Shown here piece by piece: positions 26,343-34,913 of a DNA stretch of 64,000 nucleotides (the first letter of the stretch is position 1; every line of letters begins with the position of its first letter). A model generated the notes under the pieces. It did no database searches and was not told where the DNA came from. It saw only the letters and a list, made by a program, of their open reading frames with translations. Both the position numbers and the translations under genes were made by a program. The DNA is taken from contig CAZRCI010000001.1 in the NCBI GenBank assembly GCA_964598535.1, forward strand, positions 179,637 through 243,636, read 5' to 3'. The stretch comes from JALHMI01 sp964598535. GTDB lineage: Bacteria > Planctomycetota > Planctomycetia > Pirellulales > PALSA-1355.

Positions 26343-27668
26343 CTACCAGACCAGCACGGGGCCCAACAGCGATGTCCCGTTCACGCCGCCCACCGCCACC
26401 CACGCGCGGCTGTCGACGGAGTTGGCGCTGTTATCCCCGAGCACAAAGTATTCGTTCGCTCTCAGCCGATATCGGGTTTGGCCCTGCGGGCCGGGGGTAA
26501 AATGCGCGTCCCGCAGAATCTTCAGCCCGCTGACTGCCAGCGCCGCTTCGTCCGCCCCGATCGCCAATTTCAGAGGAGCGCCCTCGACGTGCGGCAGCGG
26601 TTCGAAGGCGTGCTCCAAAATCGATTTGCCGGCCGCCCGGAGCGTGAAGCGGCCATCGGCCACGACGATTTCGACCGCCAGCGCGGCGTGCTGGCCCGAC
26701 GCGACCCGGCCGCCGGTCACCCGGTTGCCGTTATGCGAAAGCCGCGCGCCGCCGCCCCCGACCGGCAACAACACACGAAACTCGTCGCCGCGGGTGTGAA
26801 TCGTGATGAAGCATCGGTCTTGGGCCGCACCGTGCAACGTGCAGCGGAGCACGAAGTCGGAAACCTCGTTCAGCCGCCGCGATTCGCTCTGATTCACCGG
26901 GCTGCCGTCGAGGATCGGCGATTCGCCATCGCCATCGCCCTCGGGCGTCGTGGGTTCCTGGTGCCGATATTCGAGCCAGTCGATCCGTTCCGCCGGGCCG
27001 GCGCGATGCTGCCAGCGATCGCCCGCCAGCTTCCACGCCCCCTCGCGCAGCGAACGCCACCTTGCCAGATCGCCTTCATCGGCCACGGTAACGGCCATCG
27101 CCAGTTGCACGGTCAGCGGCTTGCGCGGACGTTGCCCGTCGATCACCAGGTCGCCGGCGCGAAGCTCGACATTCTCGCCAGGAAGTCCCGCGATGCGTTT
27201 CACGCAGAGCGTGCCGTTCTCGGGCGAGCGCAACGCCACCGGTTCCCAACGCCGCGGCGCCCGCCAGCCAAACGCCGCCCGGTCGACAAACAACCGCTGG
27301 CCGGCCGCGGGCGTTCCCAAGGCCGTGTCGTTCCGAGCGCCACAGCGCGGGCAGACCACATCGCCACCTGCCGCCGGCAGCGCGTCGCGGTCGCAATGGA
27401 TTGCCCGCTGGCAGCCCGCACACTGCCAGCGATAGTGCGGCCCCATCAGCGACGGCGCCATTGAACTGCCCGTCACGATTGCCGGCACGAGCAAGCCCGA
27501 GACCAGCCAGGTATTCACCACCAGTGCGCCGATGGCGGTGAGCACGATCGCATGCACCACGCTGCGCATCCCGGCGGCCGTTGCCGAGGAAACGCCAACG
27601 GCGCTCGCCGTCCGCTTTCGACCGTTGACGAGGGGACATTCCGGCGGCGATAGCGCAAGGCTGGGCAT
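26343..27668 (-). CDS. Signal peptidase I paralogue 3, shorter and more divergent
   Basis: 441 residues. Membrane helix (AIVLTAIGALVVNTWLVSGL), nucleophile Ser69 in VTGSSMAPSLMG, Lys157 in CVKRIAGLPGE, and box E FVLGDNSANSVDSRAWV are all present. Zinc-type pairs are Cys83/86 (CAGC) and Cys106/109 (CPRC). The beta-sandwich insert is shorter (CFITIHTRGDEFRVLLPVGG). Substrate-pocket residues around the Ser (AIVTGSS in place of FVIPTGS) differ from the other two copies, so cleavage specificity may differ. It starts 34 bp after lepA ends. Confidence 0.85.
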   Translation of the reverse strand: MPSLALSPPECPLVNGRKRTASAVGVSSATAAGMRSVVHAIVLTAIGALVVNTWLVSGLLVPAIVTGSSMAPSLMGPHYRWQCAGCQRAIHCDRDALPAAGGDVVCPRCGARNDTALGTPAAGQRLFVDRAAFGWRAPRRWEPVALRSPENGTLCVKRIAGLPGENVELRAGDLVIDGQRPRKPLTVQLAMAVTVADEGDLARWRSLREGAWKLAGDRWQHRAGPAERIDWLEYRHQEPTTPEGDGDGESPILDGSPVNQSESRRLNEVSDFVLRCTLHGAAQDRCFITIHTRGDEFRVLLPVGGGGARLSHNGNRVTGGRVASGQHAALAVEIVVADGRFTLRAAGKSILEHAFEPLPHVEGAPLKLAIGADEAALAVSGLKILRDAHFTPGPQGQTRYRLRANEYFVLGDNSANSVDSRAWVAVGGVNGTSLLGPVLVW

Positions 27669-27702
27669 GGCATGCGTCGGTTCGAGGTTTCGAGCGGGGG
27701 GG

Positions 27703-29514
27703 CTACTTTTGTTCCGAGGTGTCGAGCACGGCCAGGAACGCTTTCTGCGGAATATCGACGCTCCCGATCGACTTCATCCGCTTCTTGCCTTCCTTTTGCT
27801 TCGCCCACAACTTTCGCTTGCGGCTGATGTCGCCGCCATAACATTTGGCGGTCACGTTCTTTCGCATCGCGGAGATCGTCTCTCGGGCGATGACCCGGGT
27901 GCCGATGGCGGCCTGCAGCGCGATCTCGAACATATGGCGGTCGATCTCGGTACGCAGTTTTTTCACCACGGCCCGGCCGCGGCGGTCGGCGTCGCGTCGA
28001 TCGCAGATGATGCTCAGGGCGTCGACCCGTTTGCCGCCAACCAGGATGTCGAGACGCACCAGGTCGGCCGGAAAATAACCGATCACTTCGTAGTCCATCG
28101 TGCCGTAACCGCGGGTCACGCTCTTGAGCCGGTCGTGCATGTCGTAGATCACGTCCGCCAGCGGCAGATTGAACGTGAGCATGGCCCGCGTCGGCGAGAG
28201 ATACTCGGTGCGCACGTACTCGCCGCGGCGATCGGTGCAAAGCTGCATCACCGGGCCGATGCAGTCGGTCGGCAGCACGAAGTTCACCTTCACGATCGGC
28301 TGGCGAAACTCTTCGATCTGGCCGCTTTCTGGCACCTTTTGAGGATTGTGGATGTGCAGCGTTTCGCCGCTCGTGGTCAAGATTTCATAGGTCACGTTTG
28401 GCGCGGTTTGCACCAGGTCGAGGTTCGCCTCGCCCTCGAGCCGCTGCTGAATGATCTCCATGTGCAGCAGCCCCAGGAATCCGCAGCGGAAGCCGAACCC
28501 CAGCGCGTCGCTCGTCTCGGGCTCGAACTCGAAGCTGGGATCGTTGATCGCCAGCTTGTTCAGCGCGTCGCGCAGTTCGTCGAAGTCTTGGCCGTCCGAG
28601 GGATACAGCCCGCAGTACACCATCCGCTGGGGCGTGCGATAGCCGGCGAGCGCCTGCGCGCCGCTGTCGCCGGCCGTGGTGACCGTGTCGCCGATGTGGA
28701 CCTGGCCGAGCGACTTGATGTTGCAGATCAGGTAGCCTACCTGGCCGGCTTGCAGTTGGTCGCAGGAGCGGCGCTGGGGGACGAATTGCCCCAGTTCGAG
28801 CACGTCGTGCTGGGTTCCGGCCTTCATGAAGCGGATCTTCTGCCCCTTGCGGACCGTGCCGTTCATGACTCGGACATAGGTGATCGCGCCCCGGTATTCG
28901 TCGTAGTGGCTGTCGAAGACCATCGCTTGCAGCGGCGCGTCGGGGTCGCCCTGCGGCGGCGGCACGCGCTCGACGACCGCGGCCAGCAGCGACTCGACGC
29001 CCTCGCCGCTCTTGCCGCTACAGCGCAAGACCTCGGCCGGGTCGACCGCCAGCACCGATTCCATCTCGGCGATCACCTCGTCCGGCCGCGCGTGCTTCAG
29101 ATCTACCTTGTTCAGCACGGGAACGATCGTCAGATCGTGTTCCATGGCGGCGAACGCGTTGGCCACGGTCTGGGCCTCGACGCCCTGAAACGCATCGACC
29201 AGCAGCACGGCGCCTTCGCAGCACGCGAGACTTCGCGAAACTTCGTATTGAAAGTCGACGTGGCCCGGCGTGTCGATCAGGTTCAGCTCATAGGCCTCGC
29301 CGTTGTACTGGAACTTCATGGCCACCGCGCGCGCCTTGATCGTGATGCCGCGCTGCCGTTCGAGCTCCATGTCGTCGAGCGTCTGCTCGCGCAGCTCGCG
29401 CTTGTCGAGCGTGCCGGTCTTTTCCAGCATCCGGTCGGCCAACGTGCTTTTGCCGTGGTCGATGTGGGCCACGATCGAGAAGTTGCGGATGTGTTTGCAG
29501 TCGATAGGTGGCAT
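27703..29514 (-). CDS. lepA: Elongation factor 4 (back-translocating GTPase LepA)
   Basis: 603 residues, the normal length. GTPase motifs: G1 AHIDHGKSTLADRM, G2 with QRGITIKARAV, G3 DTPGHVDFQYEV, G4 NKVDLKHA. Domains II-V follow, and the LepA-specific C-terminal domain has KCYGGDISRKRKLWAKQKEG and KKRMKSIGSVDIPQKAF. The start at 29514 (PPIDCKHIRNFSIVAHIDHG) is chosen because the in-frame extension to 29601 is not family-like. LepA binds ribosomes and aids translation under ionic stress. Its position before signal peptidase genes repeats the lepA-lepB order of E. coli, here with three copies. Confidence 0.96.
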   Translation of the reverse strand: MPPIDCKHIRNFSIVAHIDHGKSTLADRMLEKTGTLDKRELREQTLDDMELERQRGITIKARAVAMKFQYNGEAYELNLIDTPGHVDFQYEVSRSLACCEGAVLLVDAFQGVEAQTVANAFAAMEHDLTIVPVLNKVDLKHARPDEVIAEMESVLAVDPAEVLRCSGKSGEGVESLLAAVVERVPPPQGDPDAPLQAMVFDSHYDEYRGAITYVRVMNGTVRKGQKIRFMKAGTQHDVLELGQFVPQRRSCDQLQAGQVGYLICNIKSLGQVHIGDTVTTAGDSGAQALAGYRTPQRMVYCGLYPSDGQDFDELRDALNKLAINDPSFEFEPETSDALGFGFRCGFLGLLHMEIIQQRLEGEANLDLVQTAPNVTYEILTTSGETLHIHNPQKVPESGQIEEFRQPIVKVNFVLPTDCIGPVMQLCTDRRGEYVRTEYLSPTRAMLTFNLPLADVIYDMHDRLKSVTRGYGTMDYEVIGYFPADLVRLDILVGGKRVDALSIICDRRDADRRGRAVVKKLRTEIDRHMFEIALQAAIGTRVIARETISAMRKNVTAKCYGGDISRKRKLWAKQKEGKKRMKSIGSVDIPQKAFLAVLDTSEQK

Positions 29515-29630
29515 GCTGCCTCGAGTCTCTAATACGCCGTCGTTGCTGGTATGTGTGTGGGAACTTGGTCCGAATCGCTCGCGAGGAGGGCCATGTGGCA
29601 TGGCGCTTCCGGTGCCCCGGACGTTCGCTA

Positions 29631-30668
29631 TTATGGTCTTGATTGCAGATAGTCGCGCCGCGCTAGTCCGGCCGCGCCGATAAAGCCCGCGTCGCCGCCG
29701 AGCTTGGCGAAGTCGATCGTCGTCAGATCGGCCAGCGTCGGCAGCGCCCGGGCTCGAACCTCTTGCTTCACCCGCTGGAGAAACGCCCGGCCGGTTTTCG
29801 TTGCATGTTCTCCAAAGGTCATCGCTCCGCCGATCACGACACCGTTCGGGTCGATCGCGTGCATCGCCGAGGTGATGCCGATTCCCAAATAGCGGGCCGT
29901 TTCCAGCACGATCTCGAATGCCAATTCGTCGCCGTTCTCCGCCTCATTGTCGATCACGAGCGGCGTCAGTTCTTCCCCGGCCGCAAGCCGCTTTCGGAGC
30001 GAACTCGGCCGCCCCGTGGCCAGGGCCTCTTCGGTTCGCTTGACCACCGCCGAGGCGCTGGCGTACGCCTCGATGTGGCCTCGCTGGCCGCAGGAGCACA
30101 TTCGGGCGTTATCGCCCAGGTCGATGATCAAATGTCCCAACTCCGAGCCGGCGCTATGTTCGCCGGTGACCAGCAGGTCGCCGATGACAATGCCGCCACC
30201 GACCCCGGTTCCCAGCGTGAACAGGATCATGCTGTGCAACACCCGGCCACTGCCGGCCCAATACTCACCATACGCTGCGCTTCGGGCATCGTTCGCAAAC
30301 GTCACCGGCAGGCCGCAGGCGTCCCGCAGGGCGTTCCGGATCGGATAGTTCCACCAGCCCGGCAGGTTGCCCGGCGAGAGCAAAATGCCTTGCTCGATGT
30401 CCATCGTGCCGGGGGTGCCCAGCCCGACGCGCGCGATGTCTTGCTTGGTCAGTCCCGCCTCGGCCACGGCGCGGTCGATCGCCTCGGCCATCCGGTGTAC
30501 GCCGTGATCCGGTCCGCGTTCGACCTCCGTGGCGATGCTCACCCAACTCAGCGGCTGCCCATCGTCGTCGACGACGCCAACTTTGATGTTCGTGCCGCCC
30601 ACGTCGACACCGACGAAGTACGGGGCGCGAGCCTGAGCCAGCGAAAGGAACTGCCGGTTGTGAGCCAT
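29631..30668 (-). CDS. ROK-family sugar kinase, probably glucokinase
   Basis: 345 residues. The phosphate-binding motif FVGVDVGGTNIKVGVVDDDG lies near the N-terminus. Sugar-binding motifs are FANDARSAAYGE (with the catalytic Asp) and TLGTGVGGGIVIGD, followed by AGSELGHL. The ROK zinc motif is CSCGQRGHIEAYAS, with His in place of the third Cys. The C-terminal VVIGGAM and LGGDAGFIGAAGLA are usual. Members phosphorylate glucose, N-acetylmannosamine and similar sugars; the motifs favour glucokinase but do not prove it. It ends 116 bp before lepA on the same strand and may be the first gene of that unit. Confidence 0.88.
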   Translation of the reverse strand: MAHNRQFLSLAQARAPYFVGVDVGGTNIKVGVVDDDGQPLSWVSIATEVERGPDHGVHRMAEAIDRAVAEAGLTKQDIARVGLGTPGTMDIEQGILLSPGNLPGWWNYPIRNALRDACGLPVTFANDARSAAYGEYWAGSGRVLHSMILFTLGTGVGGGIVIGDLLVTGEHSAGSELGHLIIDLGDNARMCSCGQRGHIEAYASASAVVKRTEEALATGRPSSLRKRLAAGEELTPLVIDNEAENGDELAFEIVLETARYLGIGITSAMHAIDPNGVVIGGAMTFGEHATKTGRAFLQRVKQEVRARALPTLADLTTIDFAKLGGDAGFIGAAGLARRDYLQSRP

Positions 30669-30868
30669 GGCGGTCGCTGGCTACTTGTTGCAGACGAAAA
30701 TCAGGAAGTAGGGGCGGGAAACGTAACCGGTTGGATTATAAGAAGTTGAGGCGCTTCGGGCAATGCGAGGCGCGGGGCCGGCCGTGGCCCATAACCCGTG
30801 TTGTGCCAATGGGTTGCGATTCGGCCTTCCCGGTCGGTGCCGAATTCTTCCACGGCGGTTTCGGCGAC

Positions 30869-31006
30869 CTACTTCTTCGGCCGGTTCGCCAGCGAGCCCG
30901 CGCACCGCTTGCAGCGCTTTCGTTGCGGATTCACGGCCGCGCCGCATTTCGGGCAGCGGCGAGCCTTCAGGGTCTGAACGAATTTGCTGTGCGGGCGAGT
31001 TCTCAT
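30869..31006 (-). CDS. Small zinc-ribbon protein, 45 residues
   Basis: From the ATG at 31006 a 45-residue basic protein is read: CPKCG and CKRC separated by 12 residues form a four-Cys zinc ribbon, flanked by Lys/Arg-rich ends. Such small ribbons bind RNA, DNA or the ribosome. The in-frame upstream part (to 31222) is not conserved-looking and has irregular composition, so the short form is preferred. It is 200 bp upstream of the ROK kinase on the same strand. No named family can be given. Confidence 0.6.
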   Translation of the reverse strand: MRTRPHSKFVQTLKARRCPKCGAAVNPQRKRCKRCAGSLANRPKK

Positions 31007-31236
31007 GGCTGGGTGGCTTTCTAGACGATGGGGAATCTTGTGGGGGGCACGCCGTTGCTGGCGTCCCTGGCCGCTGCGGTCGGATCGGTTCGTCACGATC
31101 CGTCCCAGGGGCTTACAAGCAACCCAGAATAGCAGCCGGCCGAGCCGGGAGCAATTCGAGTCGGATGCGTTCCGCGGAGGGAGCCCCCGGGGCCTTTGCA
31201 CCCTATAATAGAGGCGTTTCACGGTTTTTCGGGGGT

Positions 31237-31509
31237 ATGCCCGCCATGCACCAAATCAGCCTCGACGACCAGCTTTACCAGTATGTTCAGCGCCGCGCCG
31301 CGGAGTCGGGGTGCGCGAGCGCCGATGAATACGTCGCGTTGCTTCTGCGGCAGGAGCAGCAGGACGACGAGAACTTCGACCATCTGTTCACGCCGGAACG
31401 GCTGGCGCACATCGATCGCGCGGCGGCGAGTATCGCGGAAGGTCGCGGGTTAACTTCTGAACAAGCGGACGCGGAACTTGCCAAACGCAGGGATGAATGG
31501 CTGCGCTGA
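31237..31509 (+). CDS. Ribbon-helix-helix (ParD/CopG-like) antitoxin-like protein
   Basis: 90 residues. The ATG at 31237 is preceded by GGGGG. The N-terminus (HQISLDDQLYQYVQRRAAES) is a typical RHH strand and first helix, then ASADEYVALLLRQEQQ forms the second helix. The C-terminal half (TPERLAHIDRAAASIAEGRG) resembles the toxin-binding tail of ParD proteins. No ParE gene follows within the next 100 bp; the next frame is a membrane protein. It is therefore an orphan antitoxin or a plain regulator. A TATAAT sequence at 31204-31209 could be its -10 box. Confidence 0.7.
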   Translation: MPAMHQISLDDQLYQYVQRRAAESGCASADEYVALLLRQEQQDDENFDHLFTPERLAHIDRAAASIAEGRGLTSEQADAELAKRRDEWLR

Positions 31510-31618
31510 ATTCATCCGTTGGCAACTTTATTTTTATTCCATTTTCAAAAAGCGAAAGGCCCTGTCTGAGGCATTACCGATATTCTTGGCGTACGCTCTC
31601 TCCGGCTATATTGGCCAT

Positions 31619-31918
31619 ATGCGCGAAAACCCATATCGGTCACCGGTCGAGCATCAGGCAACACAAAGGCCGCAGCTATGCTTGTGGGAACGCCTGAAAG
31701 CTGTGGCTGGGCTTCTTCTATACGTAGTGTCCCTGTTTGCTGCAATTGGCGCGATTGCCGTTTTTGGGCGAATGTTCATTGATTTACCTGGTGCGAGCAG
31801 AGAATTCTATTTGCAGGGCGTTCGGATTGCGGCAACCTCAGCTTTGGTTGCAACAACTAGTGGCATTGCTGGCTATTGGCTTAGACGCGACCAGCGCGCG
31901 AAGCACCGAGCTATCTGA
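31619..31918 (+). CDS. Small NPYRSP-type membrane protein
   Basis: 99 residues from the ATG at 31619. The start RENPYRSPVEHQ is the NPY.SP N-terminal tag seen in many planctomycete membrane proteins. Two hydrophobic helices follow (AVAGLLLYVVSLFAAIGAIA and VRIAATSALVATTSGIAGYW), then a basic tail. Base composition here is clearly lower in GC than the neighbours and codon use is less biased, which could mean recent acquisition or weak selection. Function unknown. Confidence 0.65.
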   Translation: MRENPYRSPVEHQATQRPQLCLWERLKAVAGLLLYVVSLFAAIGAIAVFGRMFIDLPGASREFYLQGVRIAATSALVATTSGIAGYWLRRDQRAKHRAI

Positions 31919-32095
31919 CCAATTTCCGACGGACGCACTCTCCGCCTGGGATGCACGGCGGTTGTGGCCTTATAATTCAGACAAGGTGTGGTTCTGGCTT
32001 TCGAGAGCCCCGCCCGTCAATAACTGATCGAAATTCTGCACGTTTTCCACACGGCCCAGGATTGGCAAGGCACGCTGGCGCCGGAATCGTAATAA

Positions 32096-33223
32096 ATGTC
32101 CGTCCTGATCCCGCCCGTCCAATCGCCTGAAGAAGCGCTGCCCACGGCCGTCCGTGTGATCGACGAGGGAATGCAAGTCGGCTTGCACGTCGGCGTGCAA
32201 ATTTACGTCGCGCTGGGACGCGAGATCGTGGCCGACTTCGGCCGCGGCGCAGCAAAACCCGGCGTGCCGATGAGCGAGAACACGCTCAACCTGTGGATGA
32301 GCTCCGGCAAGCCCGTCGCGGCCGCGGCGATCATGCAGCTTGTCGAGCGCGATCTACTCGCGCTCGCTGCCCCGGTTGCTCGATACATTCCCGAGTTCGC
32401 CGCCGGCGGCAAGCGGCCGATCACCGTTTGGCACCTGCTCACGCACACGGCCGGCTTTCGCAACGTCGACATCGGCTGGCCGCAAACGAGTTGGGACGAG
32501 ATCATTGCCCGCATCGCCGCCGCGCCCCTCGAGCCCGATTGGCCGCTCGGCCAGAAAGCCGGCTACCATCCGTATTCGAGTTGGTACATCCTGGGCGAGT
32601 TGGTCCGTCGCTTGGATGGCCGGCCGTTCTCGGAATATGTGCGCGAGGAAATCTTTCTTCCCCTGGGAATGGAAGACTCTTGGATCGGGATGCCCGTCGA
32701 GCGCTACCGGGCGTATGGCGACCGGTTGGGCATCATGATCGAAACCAGCCGGGCCAGCCATCCGCCGCACCGCTATACCACGTCCGAGGCCGCCAGCCAG
32801 TGCGTTCCGGGCGGCAACGCTTTCGGGCCGATGCACGATCTGGGCCGGTTTTACCACATGCTCGCCGCCGGCGGCACGTGGGACGGCGCGAGAATCCTCT
32901 CGGAAGCGAGCGTCCGCGCGATGACTAGCCGCCAGCGCGCGGGAATGTTCGACGAAACCTTCCGCCACACGATGGATTGGGGGCTGGGCCTGATCGTCGA
33001 CGGCAATCGTTACGGCGCGGACACGATTCCTTACGGCTTTGGCTTGCACGCTTCGCAGCGCGCTTTCGGACACGGCGGCGCACAGTCGTCCGTGGGTTTT
33101 TGCGATCTCGAGCATGCGCTCGTCGCGGCCGTGGTTTTTAACGGCATGCCCGGCGAACCGAAGCACAACCTGCGGATGCGCAGATTTCTCACCGCGATGT
33201 ATGAGGACCTGGGGCTGAATTAA
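32096..33223 (+). CDS. Beta-lactamase-fold serine hydrolase (class C/EstB-like)
   Basis: 375 residues without a signal peptide, so probably cytoplasmic. The SxxK motif is SSGK with Ser69 and Lys72 (NLWMSSGKPVAAAA). The second motif Tyr160-Ser-Ser (GYHPYSSWYILGELV) takes the place of YxN. The third region AFGHGGAQSSVGF near the C-terminus is the HGG form common in esterases. VWHLLTHTAGF is a family hallmark. Class C-like esterases such as EstB and LovD act on esters; a true beta-lactamase is less likely without export. Confidence 0.85.
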   Translation: MSVLIPPVQSPEEALPTAVRVIDEGMQVGLHVGVQIYVALGREIVADFGRGAAKPGVPMSENTLNLWMSSGKPVAAAAIMQLVERDLLALAAPVARYIPEFAAGGKRPITVWHLLTHTAGFRNVDIGWPQTSWDEIIARIAAAPLEPDWPLGQKAGYHPYSSWYILGELVRRLDGRPFSEYVREEIFLPLGMEDSWIGMPVERYRAYGDRLGIMIETSRASHPPHRYTTSEAASQCVPGGNAFGPMHDLGRFYHMLAAGGTWDGARILSEASVRAMTSRQRAGMFDETFRHTMDWGLGLIVDGNRYGADTIPYGFGLHASQRAFGHGGAQSSVGFCDLEHALVAAVVFNGMPGEPKHNLRMRRFLTAMYEDLGLN

Positions 33224-33233
33224 AGGCTTCTGC

Positions 33234-33322
33234 TTTGTCACCGCTAAATTTTGGGATCCGTAGATGACACGCCCTTCGCCGGGGGCTCAGGACGTGCCAC
33301 TCCAATTCTTGACGGTGACAAA
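33234..33322. repeat. Palindromic repeat related to the 14.8-kb element
   Basis: TTTGTCACCG (33234-33243) and CGGTGACAAA (33313-33322) are a perfect inverted pair in the gap between two convergent genes. The inner part, read on the minus strand, has GTGGCACG, then TCCTGAG, then CGAAGGGCGTG (33268-33300). The element at 14803-14840 has GTGGCACG, CCCTGAG and CGAAGGGCGTG in the same order and spacing. The two are therefore copies of one small repeat family with different outer arms. Confidence 0.55.
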
Positions 33323-33352
33323 ACACTCCCGGCGCGGCTGCCGGTTCGCGCG

Positions 33353-34714
33353 TCAAACCCCGACCGGCTTGATTCCCTCGTGCTCGGGCATCTCCTCGGT
33401 AATGATCTTCCAGCTTGCGCCCATTTCGCGCATGGCACGGAAGTCTTGCGGCGCATAGCCGAACAGTAGCTGCGGTGTGTCGAGCAACTTGTTTCCGGCC
33501 ACGCGTGAATCCATCGCCGCGTCGAGCACGCCGGTGGTCAGGAGCGTGCGCTCGACAGGATAGGGAGACTTCTTCTCGCGGAAGAACGTCTGAATCGCAT
33601 GCGAGAGCGCTTTGAACAAGTTGCGATTTTGCCAGGGGCCCACGTAGTACGCCGTCGCCAGCGGTTCCTTCTGATCTGGCAGCCGGGTGGCAAAGTTCCA
33701 CCGCGTGGAGCTGTTGCCGACCTTGAGCGCCAGCCCGCGGAGCCCGTCCTGGTAGTGGACGGCGATCGCGTGCGTCGGCGGCGCGCCGCTTCCCACGTCC
33801 TTGCCGCCCGAGGCCAGGTACTTGGTCATTGGATCGTCCGTGCCGACTTCGGCCGCCATCGCCGCGGCCGCCAGATCGGGCGACCAGAACCCCTCGGCCG
33901 CGGCTTTCCAGAGCGCCGGCGTATCGAGGAATTGGACCTGCGCCACGCCGGTTTCGCCCCCACGCCGCGCTTCGACTTGCGATTGCAGCACTTCGAGGCA
34001 ATGGAAATCGTAGCTTTCGATGCCGCCACCTTGAATCGACACGGCTTCGTCGAGCTTCGCGCCCTCGGGCAGTTCCAGCGGCGGACGTCGCTGGGCGAGC
34101 GGCACCGAGCTGCCCGCCATCAGCGGGAAGCCGAGCGTGCGCGCCGTGTCGACCATTTCCTTGGCCCAGTCCCAGCGGTACGACAGATGTTTGTCGTTGA
34201 ACAGCGGCACGCCGCGGCCGCTCCGTTTGAACACGCTCACGACTTCGTCAAAGAATTTTTTGCGCGGATACTCCATCTGCCCTTTGGCGTTCACCGGATA
34301 GTTGCCGTGCTCGCCGATGATCATCACCGCGTCGACCGCCAGCTTATCGCCGCCCAAAGTGACCGCCTCGGCGATGGTCGGATAGATCGGAATGCCATAC
34401 CGCTTCGACGTCTCGCGGGTCATGTCCTCGGGGTGATACTGATCGACGAAGAAGCTGGCCACCTGCATGCCCGGCTGCGTGACCTGGCCGTTGAATAAAT
34501 ACGGATGCAGGAAGTTTTCCAGGATCACATGGGCATGGCTGCGATGATGGAACGCCGTCATGATGCACGCCACTTTGAGCGGTTGGGCCTCGGCGGCGCG
34601 CGCGCCACCATGCAATGCGCCATAGGCCAGCAGCCCGGCGCTGGCGCCCGTGGCGTGAAACAAAAACTCGCGACGGTTGGAAACAAAAGCGGCGCGCGGG
34701 CGGGCGTCGTGCAT
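33353..34714 (-). CDS. Tat-exported protein of unknown function
   Basis: 453 residues from the ATG at 34714. The N-terminus has a twin-arginine signal (SNRREFLFHATGASAGLLAY). The mature part starts with VACIMTAFHHRSHAHVILEN and reads like a Rossmann-type domain that looks up an entity by site (GDKLAVDAVMIIGEHGNYP). There is no clear nucleotide-binding glycine loop, so Gfo/Idh membership is not supported. Planctomycetes carry many such Tat proteins. A longer in-frame start to 35029 overlaps the divergent peroxiredoxin-kinase gene and is rejected. Confidence 0.75.
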   Translation of the reverse strand: MHDARPRAAFVSNRREFLFHATGASAGLLAYGALHGGARAAEAQPLKVACIMTAFHHRSHAHVILENFLHPYLFNGQVTQPGMQVASFFVDQYHPEDMTRETSKRYGIPIYPTIAEAVTLGGDKLAVDAVMIIGEHGNYPVNAKGQMEYPRKKFFDEVVSVFKRSGRGVPLFNDKHLSYRWDWAKEMVDTARTLGFPLMAGSSVPLAQRRPPLELPEGAKLDEAVSIQGGGIESYDFHCLEVLQSQVEARRGGETGVAQVQFLDTPALWKAAAEGFWSPDLAAAAMAAEVGTDDPMTKYLASGGKDVGSGAPPTHAIAVHYQDGLRGLALKVGNSSTRWNFATRLPDQKEPLATAYYVGPWQNRNLFKALSHAIQTFFREKKSPYPVERTLLTTGVLDAAMDSRVAGNKLLDTPQLLFGYAPQDFRAMREMGASWKIITEEMPEHEGIKPVGV

Positions 34715-34913
34715 AGCGGAGGTGCTCCAGGGAGGGAAGGAGAGCCGGAGTGTCGGGGGGGCTGAAACGCCCCCTGATTCAAACCGCTGACGCGGCCAAA
34801 TGCAAGTTTTTCGCGCCCGCAATTCCATGTGTCGGGCCGGGCCAATCTCTGTTCTTGAGTGGCCAGAATCGTCGATGGACTCGTAGCGGCACTGGCACCT
34901 AGAATAGCACATC

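Noticed and set aside
27532..29532. A 666-codon open frame on the plus strand opposite lepA
   Set aside because: lepA motifs are unambiguous on the other strand; the plus frame has no recognisable domain.
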